Positions 17,301-25,875 of a DNA stretch of 64,000 nt are shown in pieces. The notes beneath the pieces were generated by a model. The model worked only from the letters and a program-made list of their open reading frames with translations, did not search any database and had not been told where the DNA came from. The first letter of the stretch is position 1. Every line of letters begins with the position of its first letter. The translations under genes and the position numbers were made by a program. Source of the stretch: Bacteroidales bacterium (GTDB lineage Bacteria; Bacteroidota; Bacteroidia; Bacteroidales; UBA932); the NCBI GenBank assembly GCA_016285455.1, contig JAEEQS010000002.1, forward strand, positions 62,001-126,000. The letters run 5' to 3'.

Positions 17301-20220
17301 GTGGAGCGTATTCCGCAACACCTTGATTCCTGGACAGGCAGAGCAGTGGACAATGAACATTGTAGGACCGGACGGAAAGCCAGCCGACGCGGAACTTCTG
17401 GCATTGATGTACGACGCTTCTCTGGACAAGATCAGAAGCCATTACCTCAGTACAATTTACCGCTACTACCCTCGCAGGGTGACATACTCAAACTGGAACT
17501 GTACCGGATCATCTTTCTTTGGAATGAGATATTCTCCTGGCAGGAGCGTTTATGTGCCTAATCTGGAATTCGATTCTTTCACCTACATCGCTAACCTCCT
17601 AGTCGTCAGAAGTATAGGCTACTCCCGCTACACCAAGGCCTTGGGCGCCGGCGCCGGAAGGAATGTAAATGTTGATTATATGATGGTGGAAGAATCCGCA
17701 GCCCCTGCTGAATCAATGAGAATAAGAGGTGTCAATTCTCTTAAAGATGATGAACTTGAAAAAGCTGCAGATGAAAATCCTGAAGTGTTTAAAGATATTG
17801 CTCCTACCATAAACAAGGAAGAGGAGCAGGAGCCTCAGCTCAGGACCAACTTCAATGAGACTGCGTTCTTCCTGCCTCAGCTGGTAACAGACAAGGATGG
17901 AAATGTGGCAATCAGCTTTACCCTTCCGGAAAGCCTCACCCGCTGGAGATTCCTCTCAATGGCCCATACCAAGGACCTTAAGACCGGATACTTGCAGGAT
18001 GAGATAGAGGCCAAGAAAGACTTTATGATATCCCCTAACATGCCTCGCTTCCTCAGAAACGGAGACGTAACCACCATAGCTTCATCACTCATCAACCTGT
18101 CAGACAAAGATATCGAGGCCAACGTTAAGTTCGAGCTGTTTGACGTGGCAAGCGAGAAAGTATTCCACACACAGAACCAGAAAGTAAGCGCCGCAGCCGG
18201 CAGAACCTCCAAGGTAAGCTTCAGCTTCCCGGTTGAGGATACCTACGATGTTATCGGAGTGAGAATCATCGCTGAGGGAGGAGAATTCTCAGACGGCGAG
18301 CAACATTCTCTGGCAGTGCTCAGCGACAAGGTACGCCTGGTTGAAAGCGTTGCTCTCCCTGTAAGAGGCGGCCAAAAGAAGGAATTCTCTCTTGAGAAAC
18401 TCTTCAACCACCATTCTCCATCGGCGACAAAGAAGACTCTGACTATAGAGTTTACCGGCAACCCTGCCTGGTATGCAGTTCAGGCGCTGCCAAGCCTCGC
18501 CGAGCCAGATGACGACTGCGCAATCTGCTGGACCAACGCCCTTTACGCAAACGTTCTGGCAAGCAAAATTGCAAACTCCCAGCCAAAGATCAAGAGCGTG
18601 TTCGAGGCCTGGAAGAAGAGCGGGCAGAACAAGGAAACCTTGCTTAGCAACCTGCAGAAGAACCAGGAGCTGAAGAACATCCTCCTTGCTGAATCTCCGT
18701 GGGTTCTTGAAGCCAAGAGCGAAGAGGACCAGAAGATGATGATCTCCACCCTCTTTGATGTGATGAACATCAAGAACATCCAGGACAAGGCCGTCAAGAA
18801 GCTCGGCGACCTTCAGATGGCTGACGGAGGATGGACATGGTGGAAGGGAATGGAATCCAGCCCTTGGATTACTGAATATGTCCTGACGCAGGATATCAGG
18901 CTCAGGATACTTACAGGCGAAGAGCCTACCGGGGCCCGTATGGAGATGCACTCCAAGGGTATGCATTATATGCACAGCCAGGCCCAGAAAGACTATGACT
19001 GGATCAAGAAGGAAAAGATCAAGAGCAAGGGAGTTTCCTACTTCATACTCAAGTATCTCTACCTGGTAGCACTTGAAGCCCAGGCAGACGGAAAGGCCCC
19101 TATCGACATCGTTCCTAAGAACAGGCAGACAATGTACAACTTCTTCCTGAACAAGGTGGCCGAAGTTCCTAAGAGCCAGGATATACAGGAGAAGAGTATG
19201 GCAGCTGTAATCCTCAAGGCTAATGGAAAGCAGCAGCTCGCAGACGAATATATCCAGTCTATAAGAGAGTATCTGACCAGCTCAGAGGAGATGGGAATGT
19301 TCTTTGCCTTCAACGAGAATCCTTACCGCTGGGGCAGCCTGAACCTCAACGCCCAGGTTGCCGCAATCGAGGCCTTTGACCAAGTTGCAGGTGATATGCA
19401 GACAGTGGAAGAGATGAAGATTTGGCTCCTGAAGCAGAAGCAGACTCAGATGTGGGGCACTTCCGCCCTTACCGCAGACGCAGTCTTCGCCCTTCTGGCA
19501 AGAGGAGACAACTGGCTGGCAAGCGAGGGCGTTGCAGACCTGAGCTTTGCAGACAGGACCGTATCCACCAACAAGCCTGACGAAGAAGGCAACGCCCCTG
19601 TTCCGGGTCTCAACTACATCAAGAGGACCTACACAGACGACAAGACCATAGACGCCCGCACTATAACCGTAGAAAAGAAAGATGCAGGCATCGCCTGGGG
19701 AGCCGCCTACGCCACCTTCTTTGAGAAACTCTCCAACGTTAAGGACAACCAGAGCAAGGAGATGAGCATTGTTAAGGAACTCTATGTCAAGAGAGTCAAC
19801 AAGGTTTCCGAAACCGGCAATACTGATAACGGAGCCCTGGCCTACACTCTTGAGCCTCTGGCCAATGGCGCAAAGATCAAGGTCGGAGACATTGTTACCG
19901 CAAGAATGGTTATCAAGATAGACCGCCGCATGGACTTTGTCCAGCTGAAGGAACAGAGAGCCGCCTGCTTTGAGCCAATGACTCAGCTATCCGGCTACCA
20001 TTACGGAGGCGGAACCGGCTACTACGAGGAAATCAAGGACGCCGCTACCAACTTCTTCTTCTACTCTCTGGGCAAGGGCACCTATGTTCTGGAAGTCAAT
20101 TACAGAGCCTCCAGAGCCGGCGAGTACGAAGCCGGACTTGCAAATATCCAGTGCGCATACGCGCCTGAGTACACGGCACATACAAACTCCTGCCGCATAA
20201 CGGTAGAAGACAAGGATTAA
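14374..20220 (+). CDS. Alpha-2-macroglobulin family protein lacking the thioester
   Basis: A 1948-residue exported protein (signal peptide ending AAFGQ). The first ~330 residues are helical and TPR-like. A string of macroglobulin-type beta domains follows, including DRSIYRPGQIVYVKGI (MG/A2M_N). The likely bait segment is around residues 1095-1165 (acidic, EESAAPAES and NKEEEQEP). The A2M domain follows (FFLPQLVTDKDGNVAISFTL, PESLTRWRF), then an alpha/alpha barrel thioester-domain homologue. Where thioester members have CxEQ, this protein reads EPDDDCAICWTN around Cys1382, so no thioester can form. Bacterial macroglobulins are thought to trap foreign proteases in the periplasm, often beside PBP1C, which is absent here. 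This form would have to act by conformational trapping or scaffolding. It has its own promoter. Confidence 0.9.
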   Translation: MKTKLFTLILIVMAFLGFGAAFGQDVSYNQLWKQVKEADDKDHPKTVVEICDKIIVKAKKEGNRGQLLKAWFYRVDKKTDITPDTLYSNLRELESWAKEEKDPVTKMVLHSCIASIYSNYADWNSWGINSRTNVEGGEDSQDVKEWGSVKFVKTILNNVNASLADIEALRKADNSKFLPFVEQRKDGERYNHDLLHILTSRAISSLSQANGVAKDKKAINDRIRQIEEQAIVSYYKADNIDGYIISSMKMLNRRLSGRDDENKYIKALEDLMDEKVKSSPSCTEILIELAKKLEDDNPSKAMEYCDMGLKNYSSYKRSSYLKEIKENILKPYVYFSLPDFAYPGQKKEVYISHKNLDKVEIVIYKLPESIIKIINDGEKRKLKKEDLAKCHMISSQTYALERPKDYLSDSKAIQVDIPAEPGVYTCRALADKEEIFSWDVMRVGRMKLMTNNFQSNNVEVIVVDRISGQPIEGAKVFLKKTPYYSNKGKGQILEKTSGKDGKLEFVQSEKDMDGYGNSVIIYAEKGNDIYMPKTSVSLYHGRGYYNNNSGENLQLLTDRSIYRPGQIVYVKGICYTQNGDEGKVLEEKAFTVILKNHNREEVDKKEVKTNAFGSFETSLQIPTSGLMGTYKIEVQGSGFTYDASTISVEEYKRPTFEVKTDRIEGSYKFGDQIEVKANAKSFSGVPLDEADVKYTVIRRKWSWWRMADEKILQEGEAKTDSQGNVKIPVTLVPLDEDEEDNSRYSSSYCSYQVKIDVTNTAGETQSTSTSVYVGKKSLVISCSIDKSIDKEKEISIRMSVTNLDGTELDKEVSYAVYTDKNGEKGNKVKEGKVQSNIPVKMDDWKSLPSGKYIIEYSAVDDKGEKAEGQTSFSMFSVKDGKPLEGTDLWTYRDGDKIWFGTSHKDAVIYMDVYSDGKNVESKVFRLSDKILEKNFAYIPEYKDGASINFRMVRNDKFFNQSYSVTKPIPDNHLKLKWSVFRNTLIPGQAEQWTMNIVGPDGKPADAELLALMYDASLDKIRSHYLSTIYRYYPRRVTYSNWNCTGSSFFGMRYSPGRSVYVPNLEFDSFTYIANLLVVRSIGYSRYTKALGAGAGRNVNVDYMMVEESAAPAESMRIRGVNSLKDDELEKAADENPEVFKDIAPTINKEEEQEPQLRTNFNETAFFLPQLVTDKDGNVAISFTLPESLTRWRFLSMAHTKDLKTGYLQDEIEAKKDFMISPNMPRFLRNGDVTTIASSLINLSDKDIEANVKFELFDVASEKVFHTQNQKVSAAAGRTSKVSFSFPVEDTYDVIGVRIIAEGGEFSDGEQHSLAVLSDKVRLVESVALPVRGGQKKEFSLEKLFNHHSPSATKKTLTIEFTGNPAWYAVQALPSLAEPDDDCAICWTNALYANVLASKIANSQPKIKSVFEAWKKSGQNKETLLSNLQKNQELKNILLAESPWVLEAKSEEDQKMMISTLFDVMNIKNIQDKAVKKLGDLQMADGGWTWWKGMESSPWITEYVLTQDIRLRILTGEEPTGARMEMHSKGMHYMHSQAQKDYDWIKKEKIKSKGVSYFILKYLYLVALEAQADGKAPIDIVPKNRQTMYNFFLNKVAEVPKSQDIQEKSMAAVILKANGKQQLADEYIQSIREYLTSSEEMGMFFAFNENPYRWGSLNLNAQVAAIEAFDQVAGDMQTVEEMKIWLLKQKQTQMWGTSALTADAVFALLARGDNWLASEGVADLSFADRTVSTNKPDEEGNAPVPGLNYIKRTYTDDKTIDARTITVEKKDAGIAWGAAYATFFEKLSNVKDNQSKEMSIVKELYVKRVNKVSETGNTDNGALAYTLEPLANGAKIKVGDIVTARMVIKIDRRMDFVQLKEQRAACFEPMTQLSGYHYGGGTGYYEEIKDAATNFFFYSLGKGTYVLEVNYRASRAGEYEAGLANIQCAYAPEYTAHTNSCRITVEDKD

Positions 20221-20232
20221 AAGATTTTGGGA

Positions 20233-21384
20233 TTACTTGCGCCTAGGTCTTGGGCGCAGGTAGTCAAGATCCATAGTAAGGCGGAAGGCGAACCTCCAAC
20301 CGTGAAAAACGTTGTAGCACTTCTCTTCCGCCTTTCTGTATGGAGAGCCGAAATGCAGCGATGCCGCAGCCTCTCCTTTCAGCCAAGGCGTAATCTGAGG
20401 ATTGTATCTTACTGTAAACCAGTCTACCCAGCCTGTATTCCTTCCCTGGAAATGAAATCCAAGTTCAGCCTTGTAGACGTTTTCGCCATAAGGTTCATCA
20501 TCCCAGCCGCCGTCATAATAAGGCATCTGGTCTTTCCCTGCAAAAAAGCGGTTGTCAAGAAATACGTTCCACTTTCCGGCCACCACTCTGGAGTAGAAAC
20601 CGGCAGGAACCTTAAAGTCGTGAGAGACAATTCTGTCGCGATGATAAGACACAAGGGCTCCCGTCTCTATCCTGAGTTCCTGAAGGCCTGAGGCCGGACT
20701 CCATTCCAGCCTCGGATTTACCATATGGTTATCCACCACGTTTTCGCTGATGTGGGAAATGGAGTAATGGTAAAGAGACATTGTCCAGCCCAGATCCAGC
20801 CTTGGAGCCAGATTCCATTTTCCGCTGCTGAGGATCCTTATTTTTTCTCTGCGACGGGGATGAGTTTCATCTCCCCTCTTGCTGTGCCAGTCCAGAATCA
20901 GTTCTGCGGACACTTTCTGAGGATTATCATACTTCAGCATAAAGCCTTCTATGTTGGGATCCAGATAGATAAGGTCGCTGGTGAAAACCGTGAACGCATA
21001 GGCGCTCCTGTTTCCGTATCGCCGAGGGAAACATCCTGCGTAAGCCTCAAAATGGCTTCCGTTTCCAAGAAAAGCGTCTGCATTGTAGTAGAATATGATT
21101 TCCTTGAAAAGCCCCTTGTTTTCCACCCCTTCTCCCATCTGGCGGAAAAGGTCTACTCCGGCTCTCAGCCTGTGGAAAACGGAAGGATTCTGTTCCAGAT
21201 ACAGGCCAACCTCAGGCGTCAGCCTCACGGCGTGAACAGTGTGGGACTTGTCCATCTGGCTGTGGGAAGCATTGTACTCGTAGTCTGCAAACACATATTC
21301 AAGGGCAGCGTTGTAATCCAGCTTCTGGGCATCAGCCCAAATGCAGGAAAACAGGAAAACTATTGCCAGAGCTATCTTTTTCAT
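20233..21384 (-). CDS. Predicted outer membrane beta-barrel protein, function unknown
   Basis: A 383-residue protein with a signal peptide (WADAQ). The body alternates polar and aromatic residues in many short strands, for example RLDLGWTMSLYHYS, FRLTMDLDYL and KAELGFHFQG, as in porin-like barrels. It ends with a basic tail (LRPRPRRK) instead of the usual C-terminal aromatic. I do not recognise a named family. It is the last gene of the minus-strand run, starting 4 bases after the glycosyltransferase stop, so it is translated together with a lipopolysaccharide-type glycosyltransferase and may belong to envelope biogenesis. Its stop is 12 bases from the convergent macroglobulin-like gene. Confidence 0.65.
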   Translation of the reverse strand: MKKIALAIVFLFSCIWADAQKLDYNAALEYVFADYEYNASHSQMDKSHTVHAVRLTPEVGLYLEQNPSVFHRLRAGVDLFRQMGEGVENKGLFKEIIFYYNADAFLGNGSHFEAYAGCFPRRYGNRSAYAFTVFTSDLIYLDPNIEGFMLKYDNPQKVSAELILDWHSKRGDETHPRRREKIRILSSGKWNLAPRLDLGWTMSLYHYSISHISENVVDNHMVNPRLEWSPASGLQELRIETGALVSYHRDRIVSHDFKVPAGFYSRVVAGKWNVFLDNRFFAGKDQMPYYDGGWDDEPYGENVYKAELGFHFQGRNTGWVDWFTVRYNPQITPWLKGEAAASLHFGSPYRKAEEKCYNVFHGWRFAFRLTMDLDYLRPRPRRK

Positions 21385-21388
21385 TGGA

Positions 21389-22426
21389 TTAGAGATGGAG
21401 AACTACATCTATTTTATTCAACACCATTTCAGGAGAAATCATATTCAGGCAGGCATAGTCTCCCCTGCTGCAAGGCTCTTTGCCGAACACAGAGCAAGGG
21501 CGGCAAGCCAGATCTGCCTGAACAGCATTTGAAGGATTCTGCCTCCAACCGTAGAATCCGGCAAACGGATGGGTGGCGCCCCAAATGGAAACCACGGGAG
21601 TTCCGGCCAGTGAAGCCAGATGCATATTAGCTGAATCCATACTTAGCATAACGTCCAGAGCTGCCATAGAAGAAACTTCTCCTCCCAGGTCGTTCTTTCC
21701 AGAAGCCAAAGCCGTATGAGGGTATTTTTCAGCCCACTGACGCATCAAGGCAATTTCCTTTTCTCCACCGCCGTAAAGGAAAATCTCAGTATTTTCTCTA
21801 CCGGAAAGAGTCTCTATTACTTTCTCCATAAGATTCAGGGGATACTGCTTTCCAGTATGCTTTGCAAACGGAGCAACTCCTATCCTGAAACCCTGAGAAT
21901 CTTTCTTCTTTGCCGGCAGAACTCCATCTTTTAGGGCAAAACCCAGGTCTTCCAGCCCGATGCGCACAAAAACTTCTTCCATACATCTTTGGCTGCGGGT
22001 TATAGGTGCAAGAACCTTGTTCTCCGCGCTGCACAGAAGTTTTCTCTCTTTGCGCCTCTTGTCTATCCTCCTGTATTTGATCCCGAAGAAAGTCATCAGC
22101 CTGGCATAAAGGCCTATTGTGCGGCTTCTTATAACTCCGTGAATATCGGCAATGTCTGTAATCTTGTATTCATTGACAACCTGGGAAGCCAGTCTCTTCA
22201 GGCCTTTGCGGTCTCCGCAATAATCCGGAGAAACTTTCTTTATGTCCGCCGGAATGAAATGCAGGTTCTCCACTCCGCCAAAAAGCGGACGGCAAGCTGG
22301 CTGGCTCATCATATAAAACTGGATAGAAGGATTGCAGCGGGCATATTCCTTAACCAGAGGCGCGGAAATGGCTACGTCTCCCAATGCCGACAGGCGGATT
22401 GCCAATATGTTGCGCCTCTTTTTCAA
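21389..22426 (-). CDS. Glycosyltransferase family 9 (heptosyltransferase-like)
   Basis: A 345-residue cytoplasmic protein beginning MKKRRNILAIRLSALGDVAI, the GT9 N-terminal signature (RLSALGD). The C-terminal half has the nucleotide-sugar-binding pattern: IEIFLYGG-like spacing, LDVMLSMDSANMHLASLAGTPVVSIWGATHP, then CRPCSVFGKEPC. GT9 enzymes add heptose or another sugar to the lipopolysaccharide inner core. The start codon overlaps the stop of the upstream DUF4254 gene by four bases (ATGA), showing translational coupling. DUF4254 proteins often accompany this glycosyltransferase in Bacteroidota. The actual sugar is not determinable; the cluster lacks ADP-heptose synthesis genes. Confidence 0.88.
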   Translation of the reverse strand: MKKRRNILAIRLSALGDVAISAPLVKEYARCNPSIQFYMMSQPACRPLFGGVENLHFIPADIKKVSPDYCGDRKGLKRLASQVVNEYKITDIADIHGVIRSRTIGLYARLMTFFGIKYRRIDKRRKERKLLCSAENKVLAPITRSQRCMEEVFVRIGLEDLGFALKDGVLPAKKKDSQGFRIGVAPFAKHTGKQYPLNLMEKVIETLSGRENTEIFLYGGGEKEIALMRQWAEKYPHTALASGKNDLGGEVSSMAALDVMLSMDSANMHLASLAGTPVVSIWGATHPFAGFYGWRQNPSNAVQADLACRPCSVFGKEPCSRGDYACLNMISPEMVLNKIDVVLHL

Positions 22427-23025
22427 CCTTTTTTGTAAAGTACCGGATTGGTGGAAGGATCGTTGTACATCTTCATCTGGCGGTAAAGCTTCATATACTT
22501 TCGCCCGCTCTGAAGGTCTTCCAGAAGAGTTTCTATCGCTGAGGAAAAATCCTTGTTCTGGTCAAGGAGAACAGAAAGCTTCTCACGGCACTTTTTTCTG
22601 TGTTCAGGACTGGCGCTTAATCTTTCAGACTCTTCCTTCATGTGATAGATCTTAAGCTGAAGTATAGACAGCCTGTCTATTGCCCAGGCCGGAGTTTCCG
22701 TGTTCATAGACGCCCCATCCTCAAGAGGAACATCTTTGCAACTCGCCATAAACCAGTCGTCTATCTTCTCCACAAGATCTGTCCTGTCCTGGTTGGAACT
22801 GTCTATCCTATGCTTTATGGCCAAGGCTTTTTCCGGAGAAATATCCGGATCTCTGATTATGTCCTCCAGATGCCACTGGACTGTATCTATCCAGTTCTTC
22901 AGATAAAGCAAATTCTCTATTGACCCCTCTTCATAAGGATTGGAAATTGGAGTGTCTACATCGTTCCTGATATGATAGTCAGAAATGCTGCGGCGGAAGA
23001 TATCTATGGCGGACTGGGTAAACAT
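22423..23025 (-). CDS. DUF4254 family protein
   Basis: A 200-residue, mostly helical, soluble protein with no signal peptide. The first ATG that leaves a sensible leader is at 23025 (MFTQSAIDIFRRS); an upstream TTG is discounted. Conserved features are NPYEEGSIENLLYLKNWIDT, TVQWHLEDIIRDP, KHRIDSSNQDRTDLVEKID and ETPAWAIDRLSILQLKIYHM. These match DUF4254, an uncharacterised Bacteroidota family usually found beside lipopolysaccharide glycosyltransferases, as here. Its role (chaperone, scaffold or modifying enzyme) is unknown. A well-formed promoter lies directly upstream. Confidence 0.8.
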   Translation of the reverse strand: MFTQSAIDIFRRSISDYHIRNDVDTPISNPYEEGSIENLLYLKNWIDTVQWHLEDIIRDPDISPEKALAIKHRIDSSNQDRTDLVEKIDDWFMASCKDVPLEDGASMNTETPAWAIDRLSILQLKIYHMKEESERLSASPEHRKKCREKLSVLLDQNKDFSSAIETLLEDLQSGRKYMKLYRQMKMYNDPSTNPVLYKKG

Positions 23026-23049
23026 AAGTGTTCTAAGTGGTTGGGATGT

Positions 23050-23082
23050 CAAATATACGGAAAAATCCCCTAAGCACCCAAA
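23050..23082 (-). promoter_or_regulatory. Promoter of the DUF4254-GT9-barrel operon
   Basis: On the minus strand there is TTTG (23082-23079), 21 bases, then TATATTTG (23057-23050): both Bacteroides elements (-33 TTTG and -7 TAnnTTTG) at a normal distance. The -33 element begins directly after the stop codon of the upstream phosphoesterase-propeller gene. The start codon at 23025 lies 24 bases downstream. Confidence 0.65.
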
Positions 23083-25065
23083 TCAGTATTCCAGAAGACA
23101 GATCACTCCGTCCATAGTGGAAACAAGAAGCTGTTTGTCACCCACAGGGAGAGCATAGTTCACAAGAGCTCCAGAAACATTGTGCTGCCAGGCCACAGAC
23201 CCGTCTGCGCAGTTGAGGGCAAAAACGTTGCCCTTGTCTGTACTTATGAATAGCAACCCCTTTCCGTCTTTTCCGGCCTTCTCTTTTACCGTAATTGGCG
23301 TTGGGGATATTTCATACCTGTATTCCGTGATTGTCTGCCAGGCGGTGTTCAAATTGTCTGTAGAATAGGCCCTTACGGTATCTTTCATGCACTTGATGTA
23401 ATACTGCTGTCCATCTGGTGAAAGTCCTATTGCTTCTCTTCCGCCGTAAATGCTTGAAACTGTATTGCCGCTAGCAGCATCAATTGCATAGCTGATCCTG
23501 TCCGGAAGGACTATGAATATCTTTCCCTTGCTCTTTACAGGCCAAACCTGGGCCGGAGAGTAATTCCTCACGCTCTTTGGAGTCTTCCATATCCACTGCA
23601 CCTTTCCGTTTTTAGGAGAAAAAGAATAAAGGCAGTTTCCCCAGTCGCCCACAACAACCTGATCCTTGTCCGCATAAGGGCGGCTTACCACAAAGCCCTT
23701 CATCCCGTCATAGCTCCACGCCAGTTTTCCGTCTTTAAGGTTCAGAGCTCTGAAAACCCCGTCAGAAGCCCCGATATAGACCTTTTCCTTGAAGATATTG
23801 GCGCTGCCGAGTACAGACTTGGCGCAAGTGTATTTCCACCTTAATTTGCCGTTTTCCGGATTCAGGCAGTAGATATTGTTGTCTGAACTTCCAACTACAG
23901 CATAATCTCCAAAAACAGCTGGAGTAGAGAATATTTTTCCTTCCGTCTTGAATTCCCACTTCTTAACGCCAGAAACAGCATCCAGCCCGTAAATCATTCC
24001 GGCTTCATCGGCGAATATCACAACATCCCCTTCCCTGACTTCTCCGCCCACTGAAGGCAGGGCATTGAAGCCAACACCTGGAAATACAAGCCCCTTCTTC
24101 CTCCAAATAGCAGCCGCGCTGCCGATGTCCGCATTGTTCTCATATCTCCACACTTCCCTAACCTCCGGGAACCTGGCGTTGAAGTCATTTTTCGGATGCT
24201 CGTAAACCACATCTGAAGGAAAAGCCTTTCCCTGGCTCAGCCTTACAGCATACCAGATCTTCCCAGGCTTCTTGCCCACAATCTTGTCTCTGAAAGTAAT
24301 GAGGGAGCCTTTCAGCTCAGCGATTACATAGCCTTTCTCCCCTTTTGCAGTTGCCAGGGTGGAACGGATAATTACCCCCGGCACACCCTCGTATTCCATT
24401 GCCTGGTCCACGTGCCAGTGGCCCGAGAATACAAGCTGTATGTTCTTGGTCTTAAGCAGTTCCAGCACATTGTCATACTTTAGCAAAGACGTGTCCAGCG
24501 GATAATGGTTCACATAGAAAAGCGGCTGAGAAGAAGGCATCTTCCCAATCTGGTCAGAGAGCCACAGCATACTTTCTCTTGGAACCAGCGCAGGCGCCAT
24601 CCTTATGTTAGGTCCGCAGGGCGTTCCCAGGAACTTTATTCCACCTGCCTCAAACTCAAACCTTTCGTATCCGAATATACGGGTAAAGGAATTGGTTCCG
24701 CTCTCGCTCCAGGTAGCATCGTGGTTGCCCGGAATTATGAACCACGGCATCTTAAGATGGTCAAATATGTTCTTTGCAGACTGTATCTCATCGTCAGAGC
24801 CAAAGTTTGCTATGTCTCCCGTTATAAGCACAAACTGAATCTCCGGATCCTTGTTTATGTCTTCCACACATTCCAGAGTTCCGGACTCGCTTGCCGTTCC
24901 AACGGAAATATGCACATCGCTCATTACGGCAAACTTCAGGCTTCCGTCTTCCTTCAAAGGAATCCTCATTCCGGAATAAGTCCCGTCCTTTACTGTCTGG
25001 GCACACAAAAAACCTGCAGCCGCAACCAATGCGGCCACAGTCAGCGTCAACTTCCTAAAACTCAT
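23083..25065 (-). CDS. Metallophosphoesterase - PQQ-type beta-propeller fusion, exported
   Basis: A 660-residue protein with a signal peptide (FLCAQ). Residues ~44-260 are a calcineurin-like phosphoesterase with all metal-binding motifs: MSDVHIS (Asp50, His52), ITGDIANFG (Asp84), PGNHDATW (Asn114, His115), YVNHYPL (His187) and FSGHWHVDQ (His216, His218). Residues ~315-660 contain repeated PQQ-like propeller blades (AVSGVKKWEFKTEGKIFSTP, PENGKLRWKYTCAKS, KDGKLAWSYDG, KNGKVQWIWKTP, ADGSVAWQHNVSG). Phosphoesterases of this group cleave phospho-mono- or diesters; the propeller usually binds proteins or a cofactor. The gene lies 10 bases after batE, so it behaves like an added last gene of the bat operon. 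The combination suggests a periplasmic hydrolase docked on an envelope complex; substrate unknown. Confidence 0.85.
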   Translation of the reverse strand: MSFRKLTLTVAALVAAAGFLCAQTVKDGTYSGMRIPLKEDGSLKFAVMSDVHISVGTASESGTLECVEDINKDPEIQFVLITGDIANFGSDDEIQSAKNIFDHLKMPWFIIPGNHDATWSESGTNSFTRIFGYERFEFEAGGIKFLGTPCGPNIRMAPALVPRESMLWLSDQIGKMPSSQPLFYVNHYPLDTSLLKYDNVLELLKTKNIQLVFSGHWHVDQAMEYEGVPGVIIRSTLATAKGEKGYVIAELKGSLITFRDKIVGKKPGKIWYAVRLSQGKAFPSDVVYEHPKNDFNARFPEVREVWRYENNADIGSAAAIWRKKGLVFPGVGFNALPSVGGEVREGDVVIFADEAGMIYGLDAVSGVKKWEFKTEGKIFSTPAVFGDYAVVGSSDNNIYCLNPENGKLRWKYTCAKSVLGSANIFKEKVYIGASDGVFRALNLKDGKLAWSYDGMKGFVVSRPYADKDQVVVGDWGNCLYSFSPKNGKVQWIWKTPKSVRNYSPAQVWPVKSKGKIFIVLPDRISYAIDAASGNTVSSIYGGREAIGLSPDGQQYYIKCMKDTVRAYSTDNLNTAWQTITEYRYEISPTPITVKEKAGKDGKGLLFISTDKGNVFALNCADGSVAWQHNVSGALVNYALPVGDKQLLVSTMDGVICLLEY

Positions 25066-25075
25066 ATATACAGGT

Positions 25076-25870
25076 TTAAATAACTTCTATGTCAGAGGTT
25101 TTTATCCAGCCCTGGCGGCCATCCTGAATCTCAATCCTGGTCCATTGCTCCACACTTTCAAGGATCTTTACCCTGGTTCCTTCGTGGAGTACAAAGATGC
25201 TGTTTCCTCCTGCGGCAGGAGAGCTTTTCACGCTGCCGATGTTCTCAACCACAATAGCCGTATCCGTGGCATTTGCCTGGCGGGCAAGGCTGACAGAGAA
25301 GAGGAAACTGAACAAGGTAAGGGCCAGCATAACCATCGCGATAATGAAATAAACTTTTCTTGATGAAGCGGAGCGGCCAAACCTGTAAAGCAGGATAAGG
25401 ACTGCAGTCAGGGCAAGGAAAACAAGAGACAGAATTGCCCAGGCATTGGAAGAAAGCTTGTTTCTCAGGTTTCTTACCCACTCAACCAAAATAAACTGCG
25501 GAACAGAGTCTATCTTGTCCAGAGTATGGGTTCTGGCCATTTCCAGGTTGTGCTTTATGTCCTGGTCTGCAGGATCAAGCTTGAGGGCTCTCTCATAATT
25601 GAGAATGGCTTTGCCAACGCTTCCCCTGCGGTAATAGGCGTTTCCGAGATTGTAAAAGAGAAAAGAAGAAACCGCGCCCTCCTTGCAGAGAGCCTCGTAA
25701 TTCCTTATCGCGCCGTCAAAATCTCCCACGGAATAAGCGTCCTCCGCGCTCTTCCACACGGAAGCCTGACTCTGAGGCTGGGTTTGCGGAGTTTGCTGTG
25801 ATTCCTGGGCAAACAGTCCTGCAGAAACAATTACAAGCGCTATTGAGAGTAAAAACCTTTTCATCTCCAT
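25076..25870 (-). CDS. batE: BatE: TPR and SH3 domain membrane protein
   Basis: A 264-residue protein; the start is taken at 25870 (MEMKRFLL), with ATG 25864 as an alternative. The start overlaps the end region of batD (stop at 25876-25878). The order is signal peptide or first membrane segment (FLLSIALVIVSAGLFAQ), a Gln-rich linker, two TPR units (AEDAYSVGDFDGAIRNYEAL and FYNLGNAYYRRGSVGKAILN), two membrane helices (about residues 145-165 and 175-195) and a C-terminal bacterial SH3 domain (EGTRVKILESVEQWTRIEI, GRQGWIKTSDIEVI). This is the layout of BatE from the Bacteroides aerotolerance operon. The Bat proteins are thought to form an envelope complex affecting stress and oxygen tolerance; the biochemical role is unsettled. 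Confidence 0.85.
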   Translation of the reverse strand: MEMKRFLLSIALVIVSAGLFAQESQQTPQTQPQSQASVWKSAEDAYSVGDFDGAIRNYEALCKEGAVSSFLFYNLGNAYYRRGSVGKAILNYERALKLDPADQDIKHNLEMARTHTLDKIDSVPQFILVEWVRNLRNKLSSNAWAILSLVFLALTAVLILLYRFGRSASSRKVYFIIAMVMLALTLFSFLFSVSLARQANATDTAIVVENIGSVKSSPAAGGNSIFVLHEGTRVKILESVEQWTRIEIQDGRQGWIKTSDIEVI

Positions 25871-25875
25871 ATCCT

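Noticed and set aside
20240-20270. GC-rich inverted repeat (GCGCC...GGCGC) as a terminator for the macroglobulin-like gene
   Set aside because: It lies inside the C-terminal codons of the convergent barrel gene, encodes its Arg/Pro tail, and lacks a T-run.
20725-21630. 301-codon plus-strand open frame
   Set aside because: Antisense to the barrel and glycosyltransferase genes, which have clear signal peptide and GT9 motifs; the frame shows no domain.
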